A DNA stretch of 24,082 nt from MGBC102946 sp022793145 (GTDB lineage Bacteria; Bacillota_I; Bacilli_A; RF39; UBA660): NCBI GenBank assembly GCA_947426265.1, contig CANEDJ010000021.1:1-24082 (forward strand), written 5' to 3'. The notes under the pieces were generated by a model. It did no database searches, was not told the origin of the DNA, and was given only the letters and a program-made list of their open reading frames with translations. Below are positions 1 to 7,258 of the stretch, one piece after another (position 1 is the first letter of the stretch; each line of letters starts with the position of its first letter). Made by a program: the position numbers and the translations under genes.

Positions 1-59
1 GTCAGTATTAAATACAAAATCTCTCTTGTAACTGACTATATATATCATACAAGGCATAT

Positions 60-2417
60 ATGAGTAACTTGATATTATATAGAAAAATATGTTTAAAAGA
101 AGCACATGACATTCGAGAAAGATTATTTCAAATTATAGATAATGGATATAGAGATACAAGAAAATGGTTTACAGAATCTTTAATTGGTGCATTAAGGTTT
201 CAAAATCCATATGCAGATGTTGGTAATGAAGTTGTTATTCGAATTATAGTAGAAGAAGAATTTTTTCAACATAGAGAGCTGTCAAAAATAGTTTTTGAGA
301 AAAATCAAGGATATAAATTTTATCGAAACACTAGTATTTCTGGTCCGATTATTGTTTGTCCTACGCATTTAGTAACAACAAAGTTTAGTAGTTATGGAAT
401 GCAAGAAGAAGCAATCCATACACTTAATGGCCATATATCTGGAATAGAGCTATTTGGACTTAATGAGATGTCTGATTTATATATAAGGGAAAATTTTGGA
501 GTAGAAAATCCAAAAGATGTAATTACTTCGTTTGCTCCCTCAACAGACAACTATTTTTATATTGCGATGCCGCAAGATTTAGGACTTGCCTTGAAACATG
601 AACATTTGATTTTTTCAGAAGGAATGGCCGAGAATAGGAAACGCATTGTTTCAAAAGATATCGAGTTAATTCGTAAAGTGAGTCCTAGTATGCCAACTTT
701 ACTTGCAGTAGAATTAATTGAAGATTCTTTTGCAAAAGAATGGGTTCGCAGTTTAGAAAGAATGCAAATAAGAGAATTAGATTTAAGTGACATTTTAAAA
801 ATAAATCCTTGGATTAAAAATGTAGAATTGATTGATATGGATTTGTCAAAAGGGGATTATAAAGTATATCAGCATATGGGAAATAATCAAAGATTGTTAC
901 ATCGCCCAAAAGAAAAACCGATATTAAAACCATTAACAACTGAAGATTTGAATAAAGTACAAGAATTATTGAAAAATGGAAAGATAGAAGAGGTAATTTC
1001 TAAATATTTTCCTATATTACTTGATATGAAAGATTGTTATCAATTAGATCCAAAACATATTGATGATGCATTTGAACATACGATGAAAGGAACTGTTGCA
1101 CTAACTCAAGTAATTCAAACTCTTTCTTTTTCGAGTGAATTAACAGAAGAAGATATTTTTATCATGCAACTAGCTATTCTATTTCATGACATTGGAAAAC
1201 CTTATACAACTTACGAAAATGAGGTAACAAGATATACACAATTTACTTATCATTATGAAAAGATTGGGATAGATCTTATTGACCAAATTTTTCAAAATTA
1301 TAAAAATAAAGAAATGCTAAAACAATTAGCTTCTATTTCTATTGTAAATGGAAAAAGAAAATATCACCATTTATTTGAGTCTTTGAAAGAAATATTAGGG
1401 GAAGAAAGAGAAAAAGCCATTTGGATGACATTTTTGATAAAGGTTGCCCATATCATGACATTAAAACCACAAAAGTTTTCAGCTTATTATCAAGAGTGTC
1501 TAAATTATTTACATCACTTTTTATATTATAACGATCGATCTTGGAGAAAAGAAAACGCAGACAATCAAATAATTACTCCTGTTTTGGTAGCCCAGCTTTC
1601 ATCATTAGAATCTACATTACAGCCAAGCTATCAAATACAGAATGAGACATCTACAGAACTTGTAGAACCAATTTTATTAGATCTTTTGAATACTGAGTTA
1701 AATCAATTTTATGCTCACGATTTTTTTGCCAAAAAGGATCAATATTCTAGTTTATTACCACAAATGAATTTCATTGAAGCTGTAACTGTATTGAAAAAAT
1801 CTCCTGTTTTTCCATTATTCCAAACAGAATTGTCAGGGATTCGGATAGATGCTTTATTAAATAGCAAAGTTCATGGAGTTTATCACAATGAAAAAGTTGC
1901 TTTTTTCGCAACTCTGATTGCATTAAATGAGGAATGTTCTATGAAAGAAATTTCATTATTGTTAAAAGCTGCAATTTATCATGATTGTGGAAGAGTAAAT
2001 GATCATGATGAAACAAGACATGGAATATTAGGTGCTAAAAAATTTCAATCATTATTTCAAGATACCATTTCTTCTGAAGATATGAGAATAATTTCTTTTA
2101 TGATAGAAGCCCATGCAATTGCAGATAGTAGTATCAAAGAGTTATTAGTTAAATATCAGGTTTCAAAAGAAGAACAAGCCTTATTTTTCAAATTGACAAG
2201 TATTTTAAAAGATGCAGATGGGTTAGATAGAATACGTATTTCTATGGATCTTCCATATTCAAAGCTAAATCCTAATTATCTTAGAACTGAAACAGCTTTA
2301 AAGTTAATAAAAGTAAGTCATGAACTTAATGAATGTTATCAAAAACAATATTTTTATCAGGGAAAATTATTAAAAAGAAAACTTTATCAAAAATCTAGTT
2401 TGTATATCGAAGATTAG
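60..2417 (+). CDS. Large protein with two HD phosphohydrolase-type domains
   Basis: 785 residues. The first ~330 residues match no family I recognise. A first HD domain follows, with HDIGKP at H376-D377 and surroundings that resemble the HD domain of CCA-adding enzymes. A second HD domain lies near the C-terminus: YHDCGRVND at H641-D642, EAHA, then KDADGLDRIR at D718/D720. These are the usual HD metal ligands, so a metal-dependent phosphohydrolase or nucleotide-binding role is inferred; the substrate is unknown. The second HD domain is clearly paralogous to the protein at 20418-21170, sharing HNE-V, YHD-GRVND, KDAD-LDRIR and LNP-YLR. The start is the ATG after a weak AAGG (51-54), with an in-frame stop at 33-35. 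The 3' end overlaps the convergent rodA-like gene by 23 bases. The HD calls are firm; a cellular role is not. Confidence 0.85.
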   Translation: MSNLILYRKICLKEAHDIRERLFQIIDNGYRDTRKWFTESLIGALRFQNPYADVGNEVVIRIIVEEEFFQHRELSKIVFEKNQGYKFYRNTSISGPIIVCPTHLVTTKFSSYGMQEEAIHTLNGHISGIELFGLNEMSDLYIRENFGVENPKDVITSFAPSTDNYFYIAMPQDLGLALKHEHLIFSEGMAENRKRIVSKDIELIRKVSPSMPTLLAVELIEDSFAKEWVRSLERMQIRELDLSDILKINPWIKNVELIDMDLSKGDYKVYQHMGNNQRLLHRPKEKPILKPLTTEDLNKVQELLKNGKIEEVISKYFPILLDMKDCYQLDPKHIDDAFEHTMKGTVALTQVIQTLSFSSELTEEDIFIMQLAILFHDIGKPYTTYENEVTRYTQFTYHYEKIGIDLIDQIFQNYKNKEMLKQLASISIVNGKRKYHHLFESLKEILGEEREKAIWMTFLIKVAHIMTLKPQKFSAYYQECLNYLHHFLYYNDRSWRKENADNQIITPVLVAQLSSLESTLQPSYQIQNETSTELVEPILLDLLNTELNQFYAHDFFAKKDQYSSLLPQMNFIEAVTVLKKSPVFPLFQTELSGIRIDALLNSKVHGVYHNEKVAFFATLIALNEECSMKEISLLLKAAIYHDCGRVNDHDETRHGILGAKKFQSLFQDTISSEDMRIISFMIEAHAIADSSIKELLVKYQVSKEEQALFFKLTSILKDADGLDRIRISMDLPYSKLNPNYLRTETALKLIKVSHELNECYQKQYFYQGKLLKRKLYQKSSLYIED

Positions 2418-3525
2418 AGTTGGAAATATTAAATATGATTCCAATCATAATCATATAACTTAATAAGCTAGAACCCCCATAACTGATAAAAGGAAGAGTA
2501 ATACCAGTAATTGGCATTAGTCCAAAAGTCATTCCAATGTTTTGAAATTGCTGATAAAGAAGCATTCCTAAAATACCTGATATCACGTATTTATCAATTT
2601 TTTCACGACTATGGATGGCTAAAAAAATAAGTTTGATATCGAAAAATAAGATAAGACTAATTAAAATACAAGATCCAAGAAAGCCAAAATTACTAGCATA
2701 AACAGCAAAGATGAAGTCTGTTTGAGGTTCTGGAAAGTAAATAGGTGTGTTATTGAATCCGTTTCCCAATAGTCCTCCAGATCCAATTGCACTCATTCCG
2801 TGTTCTAATTGAAAGCCCGATGTATTCGACCAATCTAATAACCGGTCAATACGCAAGAAGAAAGAAGTTCCAAAAATTTTAACAAACAAATCTTTGTTGA
2901 AAAAATAAAGCAGTAATAAAAATGTAAGGAATAAAGCAATAATTGATAGACCTAAAAGAAACCACCGATATCGAATGCCAGAGATAAATAGCATAGTAAT
3001 TGTAATTAGTAAATAAATAAGTACAACCCCAGTATCAGGTTCTAAAAAAGTCAAAATACTTGGAATAAGAACTATTATTCCTACTTTTAATAAAAATAGA
3101 AGTTCTTCTTTTATAGAAGGGTTTTTATATTTTAGGTGAAATTCTTCGATCATTCTTCCTAGTGTAATAATTAGAATGATTTTCATAAATTCACTTGGTT
3201 GTATTGTTCCAATACCTGGAATAGAAAACCAGCATCGAGCATTGTTAATTTCTTCTCCAAAAAATAATAGGAGTACAAGAAAAATGGTTCCAATAATATA
3301 TAGATACCAAGCATATTTATAAATCCATTCTTTTCCTAAAAACATCATAAAATAGACAAGAATAAAGCCAACAAAATACCAAGCCATTTGTTTCAATGCT
3401 AAATCAGATAAATAACTTGGAAGTAATGAAGTAGCGCTCCAAATTGTTAAGATGCTGATAATAGCAAATAAAACGATTGTAATAGGAAGCCATAACTCTG
3501 TTTTATATCTTGATATTCTTTTCAT
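2395..3525 (-). CDS. rodA: SEDS-family peptidoglycan polymerase, RodA-like
   Basis: About 376 residues with roughly ten hydrophobic membrane segments. SEDS signatures are present: QPSEFMKI, EPDTGVVL (the usual P-D-G loop), a PE-QTDFIFAVYA loop, and near the C-terminus NIGMTFGLMPITGI then FISYGGSS. The NIGM-GL-P-TGI block is closer to RodA than to FtsW or SpoVE, so the likely role is glycan-strand polymerisation in the elongation machinery with a class B PBP such as the one at 13734. The open frame extends to a GTG at 3534, but that lies inside the ribosome site AGGTGA (3536-3531). The ATG at 3525, five bases after it, is the better start. The usual AEE after TDFIFAV is ASN here. SpoVE cannot be excluded in a spore former. 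Confidence 0.85.
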   Translation of the reverse strand: MKRISRYKTELWLPITIVLFAIISILTIWSATSLLPSYLSDLALKQMAWYFVGFILVYFMMFLGKEWIYKYAWYLYIIGTIFLVLLLFFGEEINNARCWFSIPGIGTIQPSEFMKIILIITLGRMIEEFHLKYKNPSIKEELLFLLKVGIIVLIPSILTFLEPDTGVVLIYLLITITMLFISGIRYRWFLLGLSIIALFLTFLLLLYFFNKDLFVKIFGTSFFLRIDRLLDWSNTSGFQLEHGMSAIGSGGLLGNGFNNTPIYFPEPQTDFIFAVYASNFGFLGSCILISLILFFDIKLIFLAIHSREKIDKYVISGILGMLLYQQFQNIGMTFGLMPITGITLPFISYGGSSLLSYMIMIGIIFNISNSNLRYTN

Positions 3526-3543
3526 ATTGATCACCTAATTTTA

Positions 3544-3572
3544 ATATTACAACAAAGTTTTATCTTATTCAA
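3544..3572 (-). promoter_or_regulatory. Candidate sigma-A promoter for the rodA-like gene
   Basis: On the minus strand, TTGAAT (3572-3567), a 17-base spacer and TAATAT (3549-3544). The start of transcription would fall about 12 bases before the ATG, an unusually short leader. This is a sequence match only. Confidence 0.4.
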
Positions 3573-3664
3573 CGAACTTCCTATAATGTGACAATCTTTT
3601 CAAAGAAAAAAGAAAATGTATTCAAATAATAAAATTTATAGTATAATGTTAACAGGGTGATTAG

Positions 3665-3979
3665 ATGGAATATCTTCAATATATTATTATCATATCTGTA
3701 TTATTAATTATTGCAATTGCAATTACGAAGTCAAAGAGGAAAGATTTTAAAATTGAAATAAATAAGTTAATTGAATGTTTAGGTGGAAAAAAGAATATTA
3801 TCAAATATGAAGCAAATAAATCTAGATTTATTGTGACACTAAATGATGTTACAAAAGTAGATAAGGGTGCTATTCAAAAGTTAGGGGCTCAAGGTATTGT
3901 GGAAATTGATAATCAATTAAAAATTATTTTGGGTCCTGATGCAAAACAATTACAAAAATATATTGATGAGTTAAAGTGA
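3665..3979 (+). CDS. Membrane-anchored orphan EIIB(Glc)-like domain lacking the catalytic cysteine
   Basis: 104 residues. Residues ~4-21 form one hydrophobic segment, followed by a basic KSKRKD stretch. The rest reads like a glucose-family PTS EIIB domain: LIECLGGKKNI, RFIVTLND, KVDKGAIQKLGAQG, then a GPDAKQLQKYIDEL ending. EIIB normally has D/E-A-C-x-T-R-L here, with the phosphorylated Cys; this protein reads E-A-N-K-S-R-F, so the Cys is Asn. It cannot carry the usual phosphocysteine and has no EIIC or EIIA neighbour, so a sensory or scaffold role is inferred. The start is ATG after AGGGTGA, with a TATAAT at 3642-3647. It lies just upstream of the sensor kinase but is separated from it by a terminator. 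Confidence 0.75.
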   Translation: MEYLQYIIIISVLLIIAIAITKSKRKDFKIEINKLIECLGGKKNIIKYEANKSRFIVTLNDVTKVDKGAIQKLGAQGIVEIDNQLKIILGPDAKQLQKYIDELK

Positions 3980-3999
3980 TAAAAAACATCACTTTTTTT
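3973..3999 (+). terminator. Intrinsic terminator after the EIIB-like gene
   Basis: AAAGTGAT (3973-3980), a 7-base loop, ATCACTTT (3988-3995), then a T run to 3999. The gene's TGA stop lies inside the left arm. Confidence 0.75.
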
Positions 4000-4004
4000 C
4001 ATAT

Positions 4005-4021
4005 TTCGACAAAATTCGACA
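4005..4021 (+). promoter_or_regulatory. Two tandem Spo0A boxes upstream of the sensor kinase
   Basis: TTCGACA at 4005-4011 and again at 4015-4021. This is the exact complement of the 0A-box consensus TGTCGAA. Both copies face the same way, ten bases (one helical turn) apart, the arrangement expected for a Spo0A dimer. The first copy also matches the longer consensus, ATTTCGACAAAA. A TATAAT follows at 4033-4038, so the boxes span roughly -40 to -24 of the predicted promoter. The sequence does not show whether they activate or repress. Confidence 0.75.
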
Positions 4022-4032
4022 AAAGATTAAGA

Positions 4033-4038
4033 TATAAT
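4033..4038 (+). promoter_or_regulatory. -10 element of the kinase promoter
   Basis: A perfect TATAAT 20 bases before the preferred ATG. No consensus -35 lies 17 bases upstream; that region holds the 0A boxes. The first TTCGAC is 22 bases from the -10, recalling the wide spacing described for the Spo0A-activated spoIIG promoter. Confidence 0.55.
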
Positions 4039-4058
4039 ATTGGGGAGAGGTGAGAAAG

Positions 4059-5306
4059 ATGAATTTGTTTGAATTCACATTAGTCAATATTGTATTTACT
4101 TTATTTCCATTATTGATTTATTTAATTTATGTAGCGTATAGTTCTAGTATTTCCAAAAAAGAAACGAATTTATTTTTGGAATTTGCGCTTTTTTCTTCGA
4201 TTTATTTGGTAATTCGATATGGAAAAACAATAGATGGGGAGAAGCTTCCTATTCTAATCATTAATGTACCGCTTATTATAGCATATTTAAAAAGAAGACC
4301 AATTGGGATTGTATTAATTAGTAGTTTCTTAGTTTTGTATTATCAATGTTATTTTAATTCATCTTGGATATTATTAATTATAGAATACACTCTTTATTTG
4401 GTCTTATTTTTGATAAAAGAGAAAAATAAAATTTCAGATAGAATTATGATTGTTTTATTTTTAATTATTAAAGCTCTCTTTTTTGGATATTTTTCTTTTC
4501 AGAATTATTATGAAGAAATTCCATGGAATCAGTTTCTAATAGAAATTGTTACTATGATTTTATTATTAATGGTTGTTACCTATGTAAGTGTTTTGTTATT
4601 TCAAAAAGGAGAAGAAATATTAAAGTTACATATGACAATTAAGGAATTAGAAAAAGAAAAACAAATTCGTATGTCTCTTTTCCAAATTACTCATGAAATT
4701 AAAAATCCAATTGCTGTTTGTAAAGGATATTTAGATATGTTTGATGTAAATAATAAAGAACATAGTCAAAAATATATACCAATCTTAAAAGAGGAAATAG
4801 AAAGAACTTTAATTTTATTGCAAGATTTTTTATCTATTCAAAAGATAAAAGTGGAAAAAGATATTTTAGATATGAATTTACTTTTAGAAGAGATTTTAAC
4901 AAGTTTAGGACCCATGTTTAAAGAGAAAAAAATAGAAGTTAGTTCGAATATTATTGATGACGAAATTTATATGAACGGTGATTACAATCGGTTAAAACAA
5001 GTTTTTATGAATGTTTTAAAAAATAGTATTGAAGCAATGACAAATGATAGAAAGCATAAGCTTCGGATAGAAGTAGGATCCCTAAAAGATGAAGTAGAAG
5101 TAAAAGTCATTGATAATGGGGTAGGAATAGAAAAAGAAAATTTAAAGAAAATTAAAAATCCATTTTTTTCAACAAAGCAAAATGGAACTGGTCTAGGTGT
5201 ATTTTTATCTAGTGAAATTGTGAAAGCTCATAATGGTAAGATTGATTTTATTTCTGATGAAAATGGTACAACAGTAGTTGTGGTTTTCCCAAAGGATATG
5301 AAATAA
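4059..5306 (+). CDS. Sporulation-type membrane sensor histidine kinase
   Basis: About 415 residues. The first ~185 residues form about five or six membrane segments with little extracellular sequence. The kinase core follows: an H box THEIKNPIAVCKGYLDM with the phosphorylated His at H212, then the ATPase domain with an N box (NVLKNSIEAM), G1 (DNGVGI), an F box (FFSTK) and G2 (GTGLGVFLS). It should autophosphorylate and pass phosphate to a response regulator; no regulator gene is adjacent. Orphan membrane kinases with this H box resemble the KinB/KinD kinases that feed Spo0F/Spo0A, and the 0A boxes upstream support that. The frame opens at a GTG (4050) inside the ribosome site GGGAGAGG, so the ATG at 4059 is preferred. 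A terminator follows. Confidence 0.88.
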   Translation: MNLFEFTLVNIVFTLFPLLIYLIYVAYSSSISKKETNLFLEFALFSSIYLVIRYGKTIDGEKLPILIINVPLIIAYLKRRPIGIVLISSFLVLYYQCYFNSSWILLIIEYTLYLVLFLIKEKNKISDRIMIVLFLIIKALFFGYFSFQNYYEEIPWNQFLIEIVTMILLLMVVTYVSVLLFQKGEEILKLHMTIKELEKEKQIRMSLFQITHEIKNPIAVCKGYLDMFDVNNKEHSQKYIPILKEEIERTLILLQDFLSIQKIKVEKDILDMNLLLEEILTSLGPMFKEKKIEVSSNIIDDEIYMNGDYNRLKQVFMNVLKNSIEAMTNDRKHKLRIEVGSLKDEVEVKVIDNGVGIEKENLKKIKNPFFSTKQNGTGLGVFLSSEIVKAHNGKIDFISDENGTTVVVVFPKDMK

Positions 5307-5311
5307 TTTAT

Positions 5312-5343
5312 AAAAACTCATTTCAATATAGAAATGAGTTTTT
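5312..5343. terminator. Bidirectional intrinsic terminator
   Basis: A perfect 13-base inverted repeat, AAAAACTCATTTC and its complement, around the loop AATATA, with A and T runs on both sides. It can end the kinase transcript on the plus strand and the convergent gene (5349-5809) on the minus strand. Confidence 0.85.
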
Positions 5344-5348
5344 AAATG

Positions 5349-5809
5349 CTATTTATTGATAATTTCAGCTTTGCATAATGATACAAATGCAGGATTACTG
5401 TTGTTATTTCCGACGACAACAACTATACCATATTCGCTTCTTAAAATAGTTCCTTGCGCGACTGTTTGACCACTAGTATTGATATCTACGTTAGGTATCT
5501 CATCAGGAAGATAAGAATGTATTGCTGCTTCGCAGTTTGCATCACATCCTATTGGGGTTGATATTGGTGCTGGAAGATAAGTGATTGTAATAGATCCGAT
5601 TCTACAAATTGATAATGCTTCTTCAGGAGTTCCCTGAGTATTAATTAATTGGAAAAGGCTAGAATTTGGATTATTATTTGGACCAGGGAGGAAGGCTTCC
5701 AGGTCTTCCACTTGCATTATTTCCACTTTCCATAGCAACAATGGGTGATACATTTCTTATCATTTTTGATTTTTTTAAGAACTCTTTCATAATCAACTTT
5801 ATTCCTCAT
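5349..5809 (-). pseudogene. Frame-disrupted N/G/P-rich gene of unknown function
   Basis: An intact frame covers 5753-5349, but its first ~25 residues (from MYHPLLLW) look unnatural. A second frame from ATG 5790 reads MKEFLKKSKMIRNVSPIVAM, then an N/G/S linker ending GRPGSLPP, and stops at 5674. Dropping one C from the CCC at about 5690 joins the two as SLPPGPNNNPNSS, so a single extra base probably splits the gene. The strong ribosome site AAAGGAGAAGG serves an ATG at 5809 in a third frame (MRNKVDYERVLKK) that would join at an A7 run, hinting at a second indel. The C-terminal ~110 residues contain CDANCEAA, NTSGQTVAQGT and GIVVVVGNNNSN; I recognise no family. A linker plus Cys-containing domain beside sporulation genes would suit a surface or spore-coat protein, but that is a guess. 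Confidence 0.55.
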
Positions 5810-5901
5810 ATTTCCTTCTCCTTTCTGCTTTAACATATTCGGAGAATTGATATATAGCAATTATGAATGCATCATAAAATAAAAAAATAGTTAAAATTTA
5901 A

Positions 5902-6828
5902 CTATTTTGCTTCAATGTAAATTGTTTTATCAAATTCATGTTGGGTTAAATCAATTTTTTGTAGTTCCTCTGTAGATATTAAGAAAAAGTCATGTAATAA
6001 CAGATTTTCTTTTGTGGATACAACTGGATCATCCCAAGTAAGATCTAAATGGTACCAGGTTCCATCCACATATACAAAATTCCAAACATGATTTGTACTT
6101 GAAATTTTGTAATTTTTAATACCTAATTTATTAAGAAATAGAGCCATTGCATCACTATATCCACTACAGAGAGCTTTTCCTTTCATAAGAGGTCCTATAG
6201 CTTTATGTGATGGTTCTTGTAAGCTTAATTGTTTATTATTTTTAATTGCTTCAGCACGTTCTTCATCATAAACGCTATTTTCAATAATATAATCATGAAT
6301 AACTTCTATCTTTTTTCTTAAACTCATGTCATCTGTTATCGTTTCATTTATAATATCATCTATAATAGAGTTTAATTCATTTTGTTCTGTTGTCGTATAT
6401 AGTCGTACAGTTTCAATTGTTACTTTTCCTAGATTGTTTAATGTAATATATAATTTATCATAAGAATTATATGGATGTACAAAATTATTGATACTAGATA
6501 AAGTAGCCGAATCATTTGCTAATTCTTTGACATCATCTATACAACTAGGATAAATATCTGTTTCACAGAAGAAGCTAAAATTATTCCATCCACGATTTAA
6601 ATAAGTATAAATAATATTTTTTAAATCTTGCTTTGATGTCGGTTTAAAATTATCAGTTTCTTGTACAAAAGAAAAATTATTTAAGAGTGCATATCGATTA
6701 CTTTCTTGAATAATAATTTCTCTTTTATATATAACATTATTTAATACGAACGTTACAATTGGCTCATGAAAAATGGCAATTGTAGCCGCAAGACCAATTA
6801 AAATTAAGAATGAAAACGCTTTCTTCAT
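5902..6828 (-). CDS. Membrane-anchored or secreted transglutaminase-like protein
   Basis: 308 residues from the ATG at 6828. Residues ~4-30 form a signal or anchor helix. The C-terminal half is a transglutaminase-like core with a full triad: Cys in ALCSGYSDAMA (C221), His in NHVWNFVY (H247) and Asp in HLDLTWDD (D262). Bacterial proteins of this superfamily act as cysteine peptidases or transamidases, often at the cell surface. The N-terminal ~170 residues are unassigned and include two Cys (FFCETDIYPSC) that could form a disulfide outside the cell. An upstream TTG (6855) extends the frame, but GGTGAT sits just before ATG 6828 and a TATAAT lies at 6849-6844. It stands alone between a disrupted gene and rpsT. 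Confidence 0.85.
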   Translation of the reverse strand: MKKAFSFLILIGLAATIAIFHEPIVTFVLNNVIYKREIIIQESNRYALLNNFSFVQETDNFKPTSKQDLKNIIYTYLNRGWNNFSFFCETDIYPSCIDDVKELANDSATLSSINNFVHPYNSYDKLYITLNNLGKVTIETVRLYTTTEQNELNSIIDDIINETITDDMSLRKKIEVIHDYIIENSVYDEERAEAIKNNKQLSLQEPSHKAIGPLMKGKALCSGYSDAMALFLNKLGIKNYKISSTNHVWNFVYVDGTWYHLDLTWDDPVVSTKENLLLHDFFLISTEELQKIDLTQHEFDKTIYIEAK

Positions 6829-6870
6829 TTTATCACCACTTTTATTATACAACAAAAAGTTAAAAATTAT

Positions 6871-6893
6871 AAAAAAAGAAGTAAAAATTTACT
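6871..6893 (-). terminator. Intrinsic terminator of rpsT
   Basis: On the minus strand, AGTAAA-TT-TTTACT (6893-6880), or AGTA/TACT with a wider loop, followed by a T-rich tract to 6871. The TAA stop of rpsT lies in the stem. Confidence 0.6.
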
Positions 6894-7152
6894 CCATTGC
6901 ATTAACTTTTTTTGTTAATCTTGATTTATTACGAGCACAAGTATTTGCTTTTACAACACCTTTAGAAGCAGCCTTGTCAATTCTCTTAATAGCAGTTTTT
7001 AAATTTTCAGTTGCTTTTTCTTTGTTATTTTCATTTACTGCTTTTTCTACATTTTTAATAGCAGTTCTCATACTTGCTTTGTATTCATTATTTCCTACTT
7101 TTTGTTTTGCGATTTGTTTTACTTTTTTCTTCGCATTTTTCATATTTGGCAT
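6889..7152 (-). CDS. rpsT: 30S ribosomal protein S20
   Basis: 87 residues, very Lys-rich and helical, starting MPNMKNAKKKVKQ and with the S20 signatures MRTAIKNVEKAV, AIKRIDKAASKGVVKANTCA and RNKSRLTKKV. It binds 16S rRNA in the small subunit. The ATG at 7152 follows GAGAGGTGG; the longer frame to 7173 would start with TTG inside the leader. A weak TATAAG (7187-7182) may be its -10. It is divergent from gpr, the arrangement known in Bacillus subtilis, which supports both calls. Confidence 0.95.
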   Translation of the reverse strand: MPNMKNAKKKVKQIAKQKVGNNEYKASMRTAIKNVEKAVNENNKEKATENLKTAIKRIDKAASKGVVKANTCARNKSRLTKKVNAME

Positions 7153-7258
7153 AGTTTCACCACCTCTCAGCAAACTCAGTACTTATAATTTTATCGCATA
7201 ATCTTAAAAAAAGCAATAAAATAATGCATTTTCGGGAAAAATATGTATGGGTGATAAG

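Noticed and set aside
1..59. A gene running in from the left edge
   Set aside because: Stops occur in the frame of the first gene and no coding signal is visible; too short to call anything.
4005..4024. The TTCGACAAAA repeat as a CRISPR or simple repeat
   Set aside because: Only two 10-base copies with no spacers; position and sequence fit Spo0A boxes.
5820..5900. Sigma-E or sigma-K promoter for the disrupted gene
   Set aside because: CATA-like elements exist but the A+T-rich background makes the match uninformative.
6773..7201. 142-codon plus-strand open frame
   Set aside because: It is antisense to rpsT and the transglutaminase-like gene, hydrophobic as expected for the reverse of a Lys-rich gene, and has no ribosome site.
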